NCBI GenBank assembly: GCA_027604505.1 | Contig: JADIIX010000104.1 | Span: 1-64,000, forward strand | Length of the DNA: 64,000 nucleotides | Direction of reading: 5' to 3' | Source: Gonapodya sp. JEL0774 | Lineage: Eukaryota > Monoblepharomycota > Monoblepharidomycetes > Monoblepharidales > Gonapodyaceae | Part shown: piece after piece, positions 34,781 through 52,805 of the stretch | Layout: every line of letters starts with the position of its first letter | Position numbering within the stretch: position 1 is the stretch's first letter | Notes under the pieces: generated by a model | Seen by the model: only the letters and a program-made list of their open reading frames with translations | What the model was told of the DNA's origin: nothing | Databases searched by the model: none | Program-made: the position numbers and the translations under genes

Positions 34781-35655
34781 TTACCAAATTTTAGCAGATG
34801 AGGTGGGACGTGATTTGGGAAACGAACGAAATGAAGTAAGTTGTGTTTCGCCTGGTGAACAGAAGGTTATAAATCTCACGTGGGCAAGGTCTTGGGTCCA
34901 CATTCCATCAAACGACCCAGATCCCATGCAGTTGTAGTTGCCGACAATGTCAGCACGGTGGCCGGGCGAGTTCCGTGAATCGGGTGGGAAACGAATGTTG
35001 CGAATTAGCAGTTTCTCAGATCGGGATGCGCATGCCCAGGTTAGGCTGAGCTCACCATCCATGCATTCATGACACTTGTCTGATCCGGAAACCTCCCCGC
35101 CACATTCTCCCCTATTCCGAGCCAAACTCCACCAAGAGCACCTGACACTCGATCGATGGGGTTCTGGCCATTGGAAGACATGTGTGACACTCCCGTGCTT
35201 GTTGACTGATCCTGGGAATGACTTTGAGCGGCTGCGGAGAGGCGACTGTGTTGTTGTATGCCAGTTACAGGATCTGCGACAGAGAGAAGCAATTTGTAGT
35301 GGTAGAACTCGCCAGTCGAGTCCCAAGGGGGGGAGATCGTTCTGGGTTCGTTGGGCCTGAATTGGCAAGACCGGCATAGAGAGAAGCATGTTGAGCGAAT
35401 GTCGAGGCAAAAGCCAAAGAAACAGGATCTCAAATCCACATCGGTCACGCTTCAACACACATTCACCAGGCACACCATGACGACGGGGTCACTCTGTGAG
35501 CTTGCAAAGGGCAAGATACTGATTAGAATAAGGGTTGTGATCAGAGCAAATGAGAATTTCTGGGCGAACGCGAGGATGGGAGTTTGGTGCCGGCGGAACA
35601 ATTGGGAGAAAGTAGGATGATTCGGGGGAAGAGCACGGTAACCGCGATACAGCAA
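34781..35655 (-). CDS. CAP/SCP (PR-1-like) secreted protein
   Basis: The N-terminal exon has a signal-like hydrophobic stretch ending in a cleavage-like ASSQ (LITTLILISILPFASSQ). The CAP core follows: RLSAAAQSHSQDQ, SHMSSNG, WLGIGENVAGRF (CAP motif), TSVMNAWM, and after an intron NSPGHRADIVGNYNCMGSGS with WTQDLAH. The active-site-like His residues (SH, GHR) and Glu (GEN) are kept. CAP proteins are secreted and bind sterols or act at the cell surface. No in-frame ATG precedes the signal stretch in this exon. A first exon may lie upstream, for example MTRFTSSVNTFP starting at 35737 with a GTTAGC donor. Splice sites near 35230-35460 are not fixed. Confidence 0.7.
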
Positions 35656-35737
35656 TGAAAGCGTTGCAAAGAAGTCAGTCTGAGAATTGTTGAGCGCTAA
35701 CCGGAAATGTATTCACCGAGGATGTGAATCGAGTCAT

Positions 35738-36149
35738 TGTAAAAGTTGACACGTCGAGCGATGTAACGAGGTGGGGATAGATTGAGAAAGCGATGAGTTG
35801 AACTGAACAACAGTCTCTGGCCTCAAGACTTGTCGCTTTTATAGGCAATCACGAATACTATAGGGACTTGCTTTGGGTAAAATGTGTCACTGCCGGAGGC
35901 TCACTGCTTTGTCGGTTGTCCCAATATGGACTGACTACAGTCAAATGTCCAGTGAGCTGAAACATCTCCTCAAAGTGTTATTTCTAGTATCTGCTCATAT
36001 TTGAACTTCAAATGTAGTGCTTCCCAAACGGGAGGAAAGTGACCGTCACTCGCGGCTTGCAACGCTTTCGCACGCTCGATTGACTTACGGGACCTCAATG
36101 CCAAAACAAGTTACAACTACAATGTGATGCTCAAAACTGAAGTTCTTAC
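35738..36149. other. Intergenic region
   Basis: No gene seen. It separates the divergent CAP gene and AAA copy C. A/T-rich stretches and a TATAGGGACTTGC-type element near 35862 may belong to the CAP promoter. Confidence 0.4.
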
Positions 36150-36450
36150 AGTTCGAGAGACAGGTCATTACTGTAACCTGATGGTTCTTCCACGACGAGA
36201 AACGTTTCCCGAAGAATATGCGGACAGCAACGCAAATACGACTGCTGCTCATCAGCAGTCCTTGAATGCAAAGAAATCGTGCTCGAGGTGATACAAATTG
36301 TTACAAGTTTACATAATCCGTCCCAGTGAGCTTCGGCAAATCGCATTTGGTGCTGTGCACGAGTTGCCCCCCCAACTTGCCCTACAGGCCACGAGGCGAT
36401 GCTTATAAACCCCACCTCCGGGAGAATGGACATCTTCATCATCGGCGCGA
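36150..36450 (+). repeat. Promoter segment upstream of AAA copy C, duplicate of that upstream of copy A
   Basis: Homologous in inverted orientation to 19930-20240. The match runs to the start codon and includes GGTTCTTCCACGACGAGAAA, TGCGGACAGCAACGCAAAT and CCCACCTCCGGGAGAATGGA. An open frame on the antisense strand (starting MMKMSILPEVGF) is kept in both copies, although small indels alter parts of it. Confidence 0.7.
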
Positions 36451-36462
36451 TTCTTGATGGCG

Positions 36463-37810
36463 ATGGCTACTTCTGTGCCTCTCGAGACCGTGGAGGCTCT
36501 TCCCTCGTTTCGGGCATTTCGGTTCTCCGAATACATTGACCTCGACAAGAACCGCCGGGCGACAGGTCTCGATCTCATTCGTCTTCTCCAAGACAAATGT
36601 GGCCTCTCAATCGCGGTCCCCCTTCAGGTCGGAATCACCGCAAAGGATGTTGAACTACTGGGCACGGATTGGTGAGCTTTCAACCACGAGAACACTATCG
36701 GAAATGAAGATACCGGGGTAGTGATCGCACCGTCCTTGTCAACTCCCCTATTTCAGGTGGTTCCCACGCTATGATGGTCCCCGCCAATGGCCTTTTGTCT
36801 GGGAAGGCGTATCGTGCTCCATCGACTTTATTTCGCCCGGCGAAGCCGTCAAATATTACACGTTCCAATCATTCGTCATCCGCGTCTATGACTTAACACC
36901 AAGTATTGGAGAGCGTGTCCTCACCGAGATTGGACGAGAGCTCGCAGCCAGGTGGAAGCCGGCAGATCGCCCAATCAAGAAAACGTCAATATATCGGGCA
37001 GTCAAGATTTGCAATGGTACCTACGGTTGGAGCTTTTTCGTGAGTCGGGACTCTCGCGACCTGGATACAGTGTATTTGGACACTGGGATCAAGGACAAGA
37101 TTGTGAAGGGGTTGGACTTTTTCTTTAGCAACAAGCCTCTGTATGACCGGACCGGCGTCACGTGGAAGCGAATTCACCTCTTGCATGGACCTCCTGGTAC
37201 GGGCAAGACCTCCATGTGTGTTGCAATGGCCAGTCGCTTCGACCGGGATATTGCCAAGCTTTCCATCACGGGCGACATCAAAGCCACGGACATTGACTCT
37301 CTCCTTTCCAGTCTCTCCACCAACACTTTTCTGCTTCTGGAAGACGTTGACGCACTCTTTGCCAAGCGAAGCTCAAAAACCGGAGTGGACTTCTCCACGC
37401 TCATCAACGCCCTGGACGGGGTGGCTACAGCGAGCGGCCTGGTCGTGTTCATGACAACCAATCACCTCGACAAACTTGAGCCAGCTCTCATCCGTCCTGG
37501 TCGGGTGGACTTTTGCGCAGAGATCACTGTTCCATCGCGAGAGGCCGTCCTCGAAGCCCTGAGGACCCTAGCCCCCGAGTACGCCCATGAACACGAGGAG
37601 TTTGTGGATCGGTTTGCAAAAGGGATCACAATTGCAGGAGTGCAGAAGCACATCTTCGACTGCCTTGTGGAGGAGAAGGAGTCGATTCTGTTTGAGGTGA
37701 AGGCGCTGGCCCCATTACCGTCAAGGGAGAAGCTGGTGGTGGGTAAGGGGGAGCCCATGGAGGAGGACGAAGAAGATAGTGATGACACGAGCCACGTGTC
37801 GGAGGATTGA
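36463..37810 (+). CDS. BCS1-like AAA ATPase without membrane anchor, copy C
   Basis: Exons 36463-36671 and 36757-37810 join in phase to 420 residues, the same length and intron position as copy A. The start used here is MATSVPLETVEALP, aligned with copy A; an ATG two codons earlier is also possible. Motifs: HLLHGPPGTGKTSMCVAMAS, TFLLLEDVDALFAKRSS, VVFMTTNHLDKLEPA, RPGRVDFCAEI and RDSRDLDTVYLDTGIKDKI. The acidic tail EEDEEDSDDTSHVSED is nearly that of copy A. No membrane segment or targeting signal is visible at the N-terminus, so the protein is predicted soluble. All catalytic residues are intact, so none of the three copies looks like a pseudogene. The physiological role is unknown. Confidence 0.85.
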
Positions 37811-38017
37811 ATATGCGTGTGTGCAAGGGAGGAGGATTTTTGCTGCCATTCAGACCCGGAATCATTGCTTTAGACCAGCATTTCTGATATTTTAGAGCGA
37901 AGGTCTGTATAAATTAATGGTCGGTTGACCGCCTGCGAGAAAGGGGCTTCCTCAATGCAAGAAGGGACCAGATTTGCTGAAACTAACTCACTTCTCAATA
38001 GAACCCTCCCACGTCTG

Positions 38018-39171
38018 ATGTCAACTGAATCCGCTTCCCAACTCCCAACGACCGTTACACGGCTCCCACTTCCGTCTTTGTCTTCCATTCCCCCCGGTGC
38101 CGTGGCTTCCCCTGCGCTTCTCTCGCATGCTCTCCAGGCCCTGTTCGACCAACACGCGACCGACCCAACACTGGTCCCTTTCCCACCCGGAAACCGGGTG
38201 ATAGCAAAGAGTTTGCTCTATCATGTGCGATTGCTGGAACGAGTACTTGGACTTCTGACAAGATGTGTGATTGCTGAGGAGCCGGGAGCCGAAGGAGATG
38301 TAGAAGCGCTGGTGCTTGCCGCCGCAGGAATGCATGTTCGCAGGTGGGAGGTGAAGAGAGATGAATTTCCAGAGGGGCTTTCAGGGTGAGTCTCTTGAAT
38401 GATCGTTCGTGGGAAGTTACCGAGGAACGTCATTTGATGGTCTGGGGTTTTATGACATTGGGAGACAGCTATTGGAGGATTGACTTCAGAACTCCCTTTG
38501 CTTGTTCTATGTGGAGCGGACGCCCTACCGGAAGCTGCTCTCCCTGGTGCCACAGTCATTCTACACGTTCCCTTCCATAAACATACCGAACCACTTACAG
38601 CTACAAAACCTGGCGATCTCACCTCGCCAAACTTCATGCGAACTACGTCACCTCCGCGATGCGCTCTGCGGGATACGGCCAACCGTCTCTGCCAGGCACA
38701 GAGGAACCATTGGACGTTCTTCGCTCCGAGCGTGTCGTGGTCCGCACGGGTGAATTGCTTGTGAAAAAGGGTCTTCCGGCATTGGCTGCATGGAGGGAGA
38801 AGGAGGGCACGGTAGACTCCCATAGCGCGACGCAAGGGCGAGATCGCAGTGATCGTTGGACCGCATACCCTGCGGTACAAGCGCTGGAAGACGCCGTGTG
38901 TCTTGTATTTCTGGAAGATGAGGCAGAGGACTTTGCGCAGAAAATGATGGACGGCAAGGCCGGAGTGGTGGCACCGGTGAATCCGGATGGCGCCATTGCA
39001 TCAGCAACTGCAACCACTGACCCCCGCACCAAACTCCTCATTATTGTACGGAAAACCTGGGCGAAAATGGGACCTATGGGGCGGAAAGTGGCGCAGGATG
39101 AGGTTGTACCAGGGATGCAAGCGGTGGTGAGGGAAGTAGTCTTGCAGGCCGTTGCCGGTGGGGTTGAATAG
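38018..39171 (+). CDS. DUF4202 family protein
   Basis: Two exons, 38018-38385 and 38601-39171, join in phase (Gly codon split) to 312 residues. Family landmarks: PFPPGNRVIAKSLLYHVRLL, LAAAGMHVRRWEVKRDEFPE, then GYKTWRSHLAKLHANYV, the central AVQALEDAVCLVFLEDEAED and LLIIVRKTWAKMGPMG. DUF4202 proteins occur in fungi and bacteria as about 190-residue proteins; this one is longer because of a Ser/Asp-rich insert near residues 190-225 and a Pro/Ala insert before the last helix. The conserved His/Arg/Glu pattern suggests an HD-like helical fold, but no activity is established. Confidence 0.8.
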
Positions 39172-39640
39172 TCGGAGATACTGAGGTAGTGGGTGGTACT
39201 TTGACTGAGAGTTTGACTGGGGGATGCAGCAGAAGCAGTGGGGGACTGGGACTTTTGATTTCATGGAGTTTGAAATTTTGCGCGTCACCACGATGACTAG
39301 CTTCGTTGCTTTGGATGAGGTGTGAGGATGGAAGTCTGTGTGCTGCAGGGCTCATTCAGCACTAGAGAATCTGTATGTGCGGGGCGTTCCACGGCACATG
39401 AAGAACGAGAGATGATTGAACAAGCAGGTCACGCATTTTCTGCTACAAAGGTGTAGCACTGCCACGAGACAACATGTGTGATTGTGAAGAGGAGTTCTAG
39501 TACCTTGTACTTGGCTGAACGATGAGAAGCTTTGATGCGCGTAAATTCTGGTTTTCGCGTGCAGGCATTATTCTTCGCTTTTCCGAGCTTGTGTCAAGTA
39601 AACCCGCCATCGAAGCCTCCCCTTTTCGTAAACGAACGGA
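39172..39640. other. Intergenic region
   Basis: No gene seen. It holds the DUF4202 3' end and the ABCC promoter; the first ABCC exon may begin slightly upstream of 39641. Confidence 0.4.
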
Positions 39641-47049
<7,409 letters not shown>

Positions 47050-47823
47050 GAAACCCCAAAGAGCTGGGTGTCTTGTGTGAGGATGTGAAATCACACATTG
47101 GCCATCATATGGAATGATCATTTGGAAGTATGTACCTCAAATACACCTCATGTGCGCTTCACTACGAATGTGTTGTACTCGCAGGTCTCAATATCTCTCT
47201 CGTTTGTAAACTCGACATGATCTATCTGAGATTTAGGAGAACCACGTGTCCGAAGCCATAGCCGCCTGGAGCAAATTCATGAATGGGGTGAACCGTTGAG
47301 CAGCTGCAAATTCTCACCGTGCGAGCATAATTGGACGGACCACTCACAGCATGTCAACCTAGACAAATCCAACACGAGAACTCCAGCCACAGATTGCGTT
47401 CGGCGTGCTTGTGATTAACCCACCCACCTTCTCACGCTCTCCTTGAATTTCACCCTCCACCGTTCCTATCTCAGTGTTCCTGCACCAGCCCACCAGTCCC
47501 AGCTCAACAGCACGCCTGCATGTATATTTCCGGAAATGTACACCTTGAACGCGACCCCAGACTTGAAAAGTGACACTATTCGAGTGCGTGGTGAGGAGCT
47601 TGCTGACCGAGCAATCAAAAGTTATGTGTAAATCGGGAACGTGTACCTGACAGGGGACATGTCGACCGTGAACCCAAAAATTCTTTTGAAGTCTCTTTAT
47701 TCCAAAAGCTTGATGAAGAAGAAAGCTTTGCGAAATACTGAATGTAGGTTGGGAGTGTCAGCTGGCAGGAGCCAAACAACCATAAGTTCCCCGCTCTAAA
47801 TCAATTTTGAAAGTCAAAGCAGC
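47050..47823. other. Intergenic region with possible coding remnants
   Basis: A plus-strand frame at 47443-47631 (ending DTIRVRGEELADRAIKSYV) and a following open stretch (YLTGDMSTVNPKILLKSLYS, 47648-47800) have coding-like composition but no recognised homology or clear splice link. They might be 5' exons of the zinc-finger gene or decayed sequence. Confidence 0.3.
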
Positions 47824-48198
47824 ATGGCTGGCGCCGCTGGTAAGTACTCGGAGTCTCAAAGCATACCTTGGAATACCTGGAAACGTTTCCTAAGTGTCGC
47901 CGAAACGGTTCCTGTGGATGCCCCTTGTGGTGTCATCGAGCGTCTTGTCGCTCACCACCAGTACAGTTCCTTTACCACCGCTTCGGCACCGTCACCCGCC
48001 ATGATTGATCATGACTGCATGCTTTGTGATGAGAAAGTCTCAGGGTCAGGGACTGAGAGTCAGGACGAGGGAGTGGAGGGCGAACGCGAGGTGGCCTGGT
48101 GTGAGACCTGCAACAAGGTCATGCACAAGTCGTGCGTGAAACAGAAGTGGCCTCTCCAGAATCGTGGATGGTTCTGCTGCTTTCGTCAGCTCCGTTAG
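47824..48198 (+). CDS. Small RING/PHD-like zinc-finger protein
   Basis: 124-residue frame with a C-terminal cross-brace-like cluster: CMLCDEKV, an acidic spacer, WCETCNKVMHKSCVKQKW, then a Cys pair (GWFCC). The order C-x2-C, C-x2-C, H-x2-C resembles the RING-like fingers of SWIM-associated ubiquitin ligases, in which WC-x2-C-x4-H-x2-C-x3-W is typical; the final ligand pair is altered (CC rather than C-x2-C). The frame stops soon after. Downstream there is a basic stretch (HLKKKKKRQMF) and an intron-like segment (GTGAGT at 48331, CTTTCCGCAG at 48420), so the gene may continue to about 48530 in other exons. E3 activity is only a suggestion. Confidence 0.5.
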   Translation: MAGAAGKYSESQSIPWNTWKRFLSVAETVPVDAPCGVIERLVAHHQYSSFTTASAPSPAMIDHDCMLCDEKVSGSGTESQDEGVEGEREVAWCETCNKVMHKSCVKQKWPLQNRGWFCCFRQLR

Positions 48199-48539
48199 TC
48201 CTGGTCCCAAGTCTAGCGGGAAAATGGAGTCGAAGGAAGTTAGCGATAATGAGATGCTACACCTCAAGAAAAAGAAAAAGAGACAGATGTTCATATAAAG
48301 TCTGAGCCAAGGGAGTCTACGAAGCGAAACTCTGTGAGTGATTTCGATGCATCTTGGGCTCATTCTCGTCTTCTGGGGGCATGTTTGTGTAAGGTTTAAC
48401 CGTTTGCTCTCTTTCCGCAGGAGACCACCACCAACGCTCCCGGAGTATGTGGCTTCAACTCCGTCATGTGCCACGTCAACCACTTCGACAGAGGAGCCCG
48501 TCGTCCGCCATTGGTTCTTTATCCCCTGAAGCAGTTGGC

Positions 48540-49261
48540 TGCCACCCGTTAACGGGTGCATGCGGGCTGTCCCCTGCTAGCCAACTATGAAGGGAGGGGT
48601 TCTGGTGGTTGCAATGGATGCCTCAAGGCTGTTCAAAGCGGGTATTCCGGCGTTCGATAGGCGAGCGTCGAGAATGCGCAGGTGGTTCACCTTGTGCCGA
48701 CTGCAGTATGCTCGGCGGCGTTGGAGAGCCACATGCGAGTAATTTTTGAATCTGGGGAGGTAGCGGAAAGTTGCCTCCCTGATGCCAACGTTTTATTCCA
48801 ACTATAAGCCAATGAAACCCCCAAGTACGGGAACAAGGAAACGACAGTTTGACTGGATAGCACGTCCGTGTAAGTGATTAACGCTTGGTCGGTTACATGC
48901 ATAATGATTGTTGTAGCAAATGCAGCGGAATACTAGTAGAGTGTCGCTTTACATGAGTGATGAGTTTCATCGTCGGAGTTAGTGTAACTTCCGAAAAACC
49001 GTCCATCTCTCCGAACAACAATACAGGTCAAGGTTTCATAAATCCTGAGAAAGTAACGTGATTAATTTCTGTCTCCGTCCATTAGGGTTTCAAAAGCACG
49101 TTATGGTCGAAAGTATTTGACTGCACTTCGAACGACTGTTCGACAGACTGGACAAAGCGTTAGTTCTCGAGAGCATTCGACGCACGCAGCATGGTGACCA
49201 CTGCGTAGATGAGTGCGGTATAAAAAGGCAAGTAGTACGAATGATTGTCAGAGATCGTCAC
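48540..49261. other. Intergenic region
   Basis: No gene seen. Open frames are short and lack codon structure. Confidence 0.4.
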
Positions 49262-50304
49262 CTACCAGGGAATGAACACCGCGGTGCGAGAGCGATCCCA
49301 GCAAATAATCTGGAGAGAAACGAAACACATCTCGTCAGACTCATAAGATATGTCAAATGGAACGCAACCACGAACACAAGTATCCTGGTTTTTTTCCTCT
49401 GCAGCCGCAAGGGTCAAGTTGTGTCCCACGGTTTCCAATTCCGCCGCAGCAGCTGCCACGAGTTCATCTTGAGGAGCGTCCAGCAACTCCGATCGCAAAG
49501 AAATGACCCTTCGTGCGACTTCGCGTGCACGGGATGGTGTGCAGTCCGCGATATCCGCGATAGCAAACGCAAGTTCATTTGGAATGTTTATTTGCGAGTG
49601 GATGGGTGGTGGAGTGGAGGAGGGAGTAGGAGAATTCCCTCCGTTTTGCCGCAAGCTCTCATCAGCAAGGGTGTCTAACACGTCTGCTCCCCGATCCTCG
49701 GTGATGGCAAGATGAGAGGTAAGATCTTTAAAGACTACAAAAACCGTGCGTTAACTCCAACGCCATGCACCACATCGCTTTACATCGCATCGCTTACTCC
49801 TATACGCCGTGAGAACGGATGCCGCCGAGAGGATGCCGAAAATTGAGGTTTCCAAAAGAACAGCACACTCTTGATATTGCGATGTCGACAATGCGTTCCC
49901 GAGAACTCCCGCAGCCCACTTGGAAAACCAGTAGAGAAGCGTAAACCAGTAAGTAAGAGATATTATGACGACTTGAGTCATCCAACCAGCTTGATAAGCA
50001 GAGGGATTTCAGGTTCAAAATTGTCGAAATAGTAGTGTCACCGACGAGCTCCACTCACCGAAACGAATCAGTACGAAGAGGATCGGCCCCAGCCTAGCGA
50101 AAATGTACAATAAGAATCTACTTCCTGCCCTATATGCGCAAATTGCAGCTATCTTGAGCCCCTCAATCACAGCCATACCTGGACAACGACAACCGACTCG
50201 ATCATCAATGATTTGCTCCGTGGGAGCGGAATAAATCCATCTGAAAACTCACCAGACCAAACCCCTACACTCAAAATCCACGAAAACAAAGGCCCGGGTA
50301 ACAT
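49262..50304 (-). CDS. Small predicted multi-pass membrane protein
   Basis: Starts MLPGPLFSWILSVGVWSG, then GT-AG introns lead to GMAVIEGLKIAAICAYRAGS, RFLLYIFARLGPILFVLIRF and AGWMTQVVIISLTYWFTLLY, followed by SIFGILSAASVLTAY. About four hydrophobic helices precede a soluble C-terminus with IPNELAFAIADIADCTPSRA and REVARRVISLRSELLD, predicted helical. I do not recognise the family. The C-terminal exon has a Pro/Ser-rich linker (NSPTPSSTPPPIHS). The 3' end at 49262 assumes no further intron after LAAAEEKNQ. Confidence 0.5.
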
Positions 50305-50715
50305 CTTCGTGTGGTGATGGCAGGAGCTCCCGTCACGATTTGTGTATATCGCCGGGCCTAGGAGCGTCAAAACCCGGACATAAGGCTCAGAGCAGGGTTC
50401 AACGATTGCAGCAACGCTCAAACTTTCGGCTTAGATCGAGAATATAAGAGCTACGGGGTATAAGGCAAAGGAAAGGTGCGGTCTCGAGTTCCGAACGGCG
50501 AATCCACAACGGAACCCGAAGGGTTAGGGCCCTCTCTCACCCACATTCCATAAACAATATGTAAGAATACACGAGGGTATGTACATAGAGCTTTCGTATA
50601 GAGAAGGCATCGATAAATAATGTATTATCTTTGTTTGACCCTTTTCAAACTCCCTGAAACTTGTTGATGCATCTGTGCGGTCGATTCCACCACTGCAACA
50701 ATTATGCTCATCTCA
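50305..50715. other. Intergenic region
   Basis: Nothing recognisable beyond the promoter of the membrane protein and the 3' untranslated region of the F-box/EF-hand gene. Confidence 0.4.
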
Positions 50716-52399
50716 TTAATTACCCTGCCCGACTTTCCTCACGGCAGCACAGGCTTCCTTTGTAAAGTTTTCGGATTGTAGCCGAGCTTCTCGAGGTCCT
50801 GGCGAGTCTCCTGCAAGCATGAGAGTGAGGCCAGGGACACCAAGATTGAACGTCGGAGGGAGTATGAAAACCTCTTGCATAATAGGAGCGATCTTCCTCA
50901 CCTCAGCATCTTCAAGGGTCTGCACCAGAAAAAATTCTGCCAACCCGTCTACATCCACCCCCGCCTTGCGCCTAGAGCTCGCCTTCCGGTGTCCATCTCC
51001 CTTGCTCTTTCGTTTTCCGGATAGAGGTAATGCTGGATCCAAATCGGCACCATCCTTCACGGGCGCGGGGACGCCAAACAGCTCGACCAGTCCCTTGACC
51101 TGTGCCTTTTCGGGCTTCCGTCCATTGGCAGCCTCGATAAGTGAGGACAGTTCCGGTGGAGAAAGCAGGCCATCCGCGTCGGTATCAAAGCGGGCGTGGA
51201 GGCCACGAAGCAGGTCAAGGAATGGGGGGGACAAAGTCGGGCGAGTGGTGGTCGAGGTGGAGACAAGAAGGGGAACTTGTTGGGTGTTGCGGATGTCATT
51301 GAGATATCTCTGCGTCGAAGCCGATGTACCAATGAGAATTCTCACCTGAATCTGCGGACTCGGCTCTCCCTTCTGCGGTGATCAACCCCGTACGTTGTGC
51401 TACATCCGCGATCTCTGTCTCCAGCTCTACCAAAGGTTGGTATAACGGGTCTATTGCGCGGCCCAACTTGGCGATGTGGGCCCCTTGTGCGAGGTTATTG
51501 GTGATAAAGGCGATAAAGGCGAGAATGTGATAGGATTGGACGAGCGTTGGGGAGTGGTCTGGGAATGATAACAACATTGTCCTTTTGGGGGAACATTTGT
51601 GGACAAGCACCACAGCTTCCAACCTACCGACTACAGCCAATGTCCCGTTCGCTGCGTCCACAAGTAATGAGATATCCTCTCGCCCGGTCTCGTCAAATTT
51701 GTGAAGAAGGGCAAAGCACCCAGAGATGGCAGTATCCGGGTCGAGGGGTGCACGGTCATCAGTCTGGTTGGTATCCGTGTTTGTATCGGTAGTGGAATCG
51801 TTGTTTTGAAACCGTGCTGGGATTGCTTCCGCAGCACCGTCGGAGCCTTCAGCAGCTTGGTCGCCTTCTCGAGCCTCTGCGGCGACCGCATCCACCACAT
51901 CCACGTCGTCGAAAAGGTCATTATCACTCCCATCACTCTCGCTATCGGCGATATCGTCATTTTCTTCCTCCGCCGATTCTTGAAGTGCGCCCTCCTCGTC
52001 GTCAGTCACATCTTGCAGCTCCAGCACCCTGATTTCCTCTACAACCATGTCCATTGCCTCACTACGAGTATTCACATCCCCTGGTTCGCCAAACCGATCC
52101 AGCGCTGCTGCTTTCAGTGCTGTCAAGTCTTTCCATTCCAAATCTGATGTAACATTATCCGGGAGCCCAAAGGAACCATCAATTTCCAGTCCGCAAGTGG
52201 AAATTAGTTTAGCGAGGTGTGCAGTACGCGAGAAACGGGTGGTGTAGGCCTTTTCCCAGACTTTTGCGGCGAATATGCGAGATCTAATTGTTTTGGAAGC
52301 GGCCTGCATACGAGCAATCTCGCGAGCATTTACGGAAGAGCGGACGAAAATAAACGGGAGAATCTCCAGTGGAAGTGTTTCCAGCGTAGGCGGAGCCAT
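50716..52399 (-). CDS. F-box protein with acidic middle and EF-hand
   Basis: Two exons, 52399-51346 and 51275-50716, join in phase (Val codon split) to 537 residues. An N-terminal F-box (ETLPLEILPFIFVRSSVNAR, then ASKTIRSRIFAAKVWEKAY) is followed by a long Asp/Glu-rich segment (residues 130-215, EEENDDIADSESDGSDNDLF), a helical middle (YHILAFIAFITNNLAQGAHI, AIDPLYQPLVELETEIADV), and a canonical EF-hand loop DTDADGLLSPPE, with Asp at positions 1, 3 and 5, Gly at 6 and Glu at 12. A basic KRKSKGDGHRKASSRRK stretch follows. A calcium-responsive SCF receptor is a reasonable guess, but no function is known. The 68-70 nt intron is essential: without it the F-box frame stops before the EF-hand. Confidence 0.65.
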
Positions 52400-52805
52400 T
52401 GATGGGCGTGGATTGGACTGATCCAGGTATGTAATCGTTTCTCTTATCTCACACTGGAACCCCTTGGTCTTTCCCAGCCCGTCCGTAATTTTGGAGACTG
52501 AATGATGGGAGAGTGCATGTTCAAGCGGTAATCGTGAGTAAACAACATAAAACAATATTACTATCTTTCTCACGTCGAGGCAAAAAAGCCATCTCGCTAG
52601 TTGTGAACTGTTATGAAATGAAGATGCTCTTTTTGGAGCTCAACAAAATGATTACGAAAATTCTGCCAGCCCCTGCATTCGCTTTGATTGAGGTTCGGGA
52701 TCAGTTTACCCGATCATTGACAGTCCAAGACACTAAAAGTTCTTCTTCGGTTCTCATTCTCAATCACTGGTCTTCAAAAAACCACCGAGAGGTCCAACAA
52801 GTAAA
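52400..52805. other. Divergent promoter region
   Basis: No gene seen. It lies between the start codons of the F-box/EF-hand gene (-) and the carboxymuconolactone decarboxylase gene (+), and contains both promoters. Confidence 0.5.

Noticed and set aside
34599-34787. Minus-strand frame (QLRRVRRGDTQIRMSAAAVV) as a CAP gene exon
   Set aside because: No conserved CAP residues and no clear acceptor; composition fits non-coding DNA.
18569-37810. An integrated giant-virus segment as the source of the AAA trio
   Set aside because: No capsid, polymerase, packaging ATPase or other viral marker gene is visible between the copies; the neighbours are ordinary intron-bearing fungal genes. It remains only a phylogenetic question.
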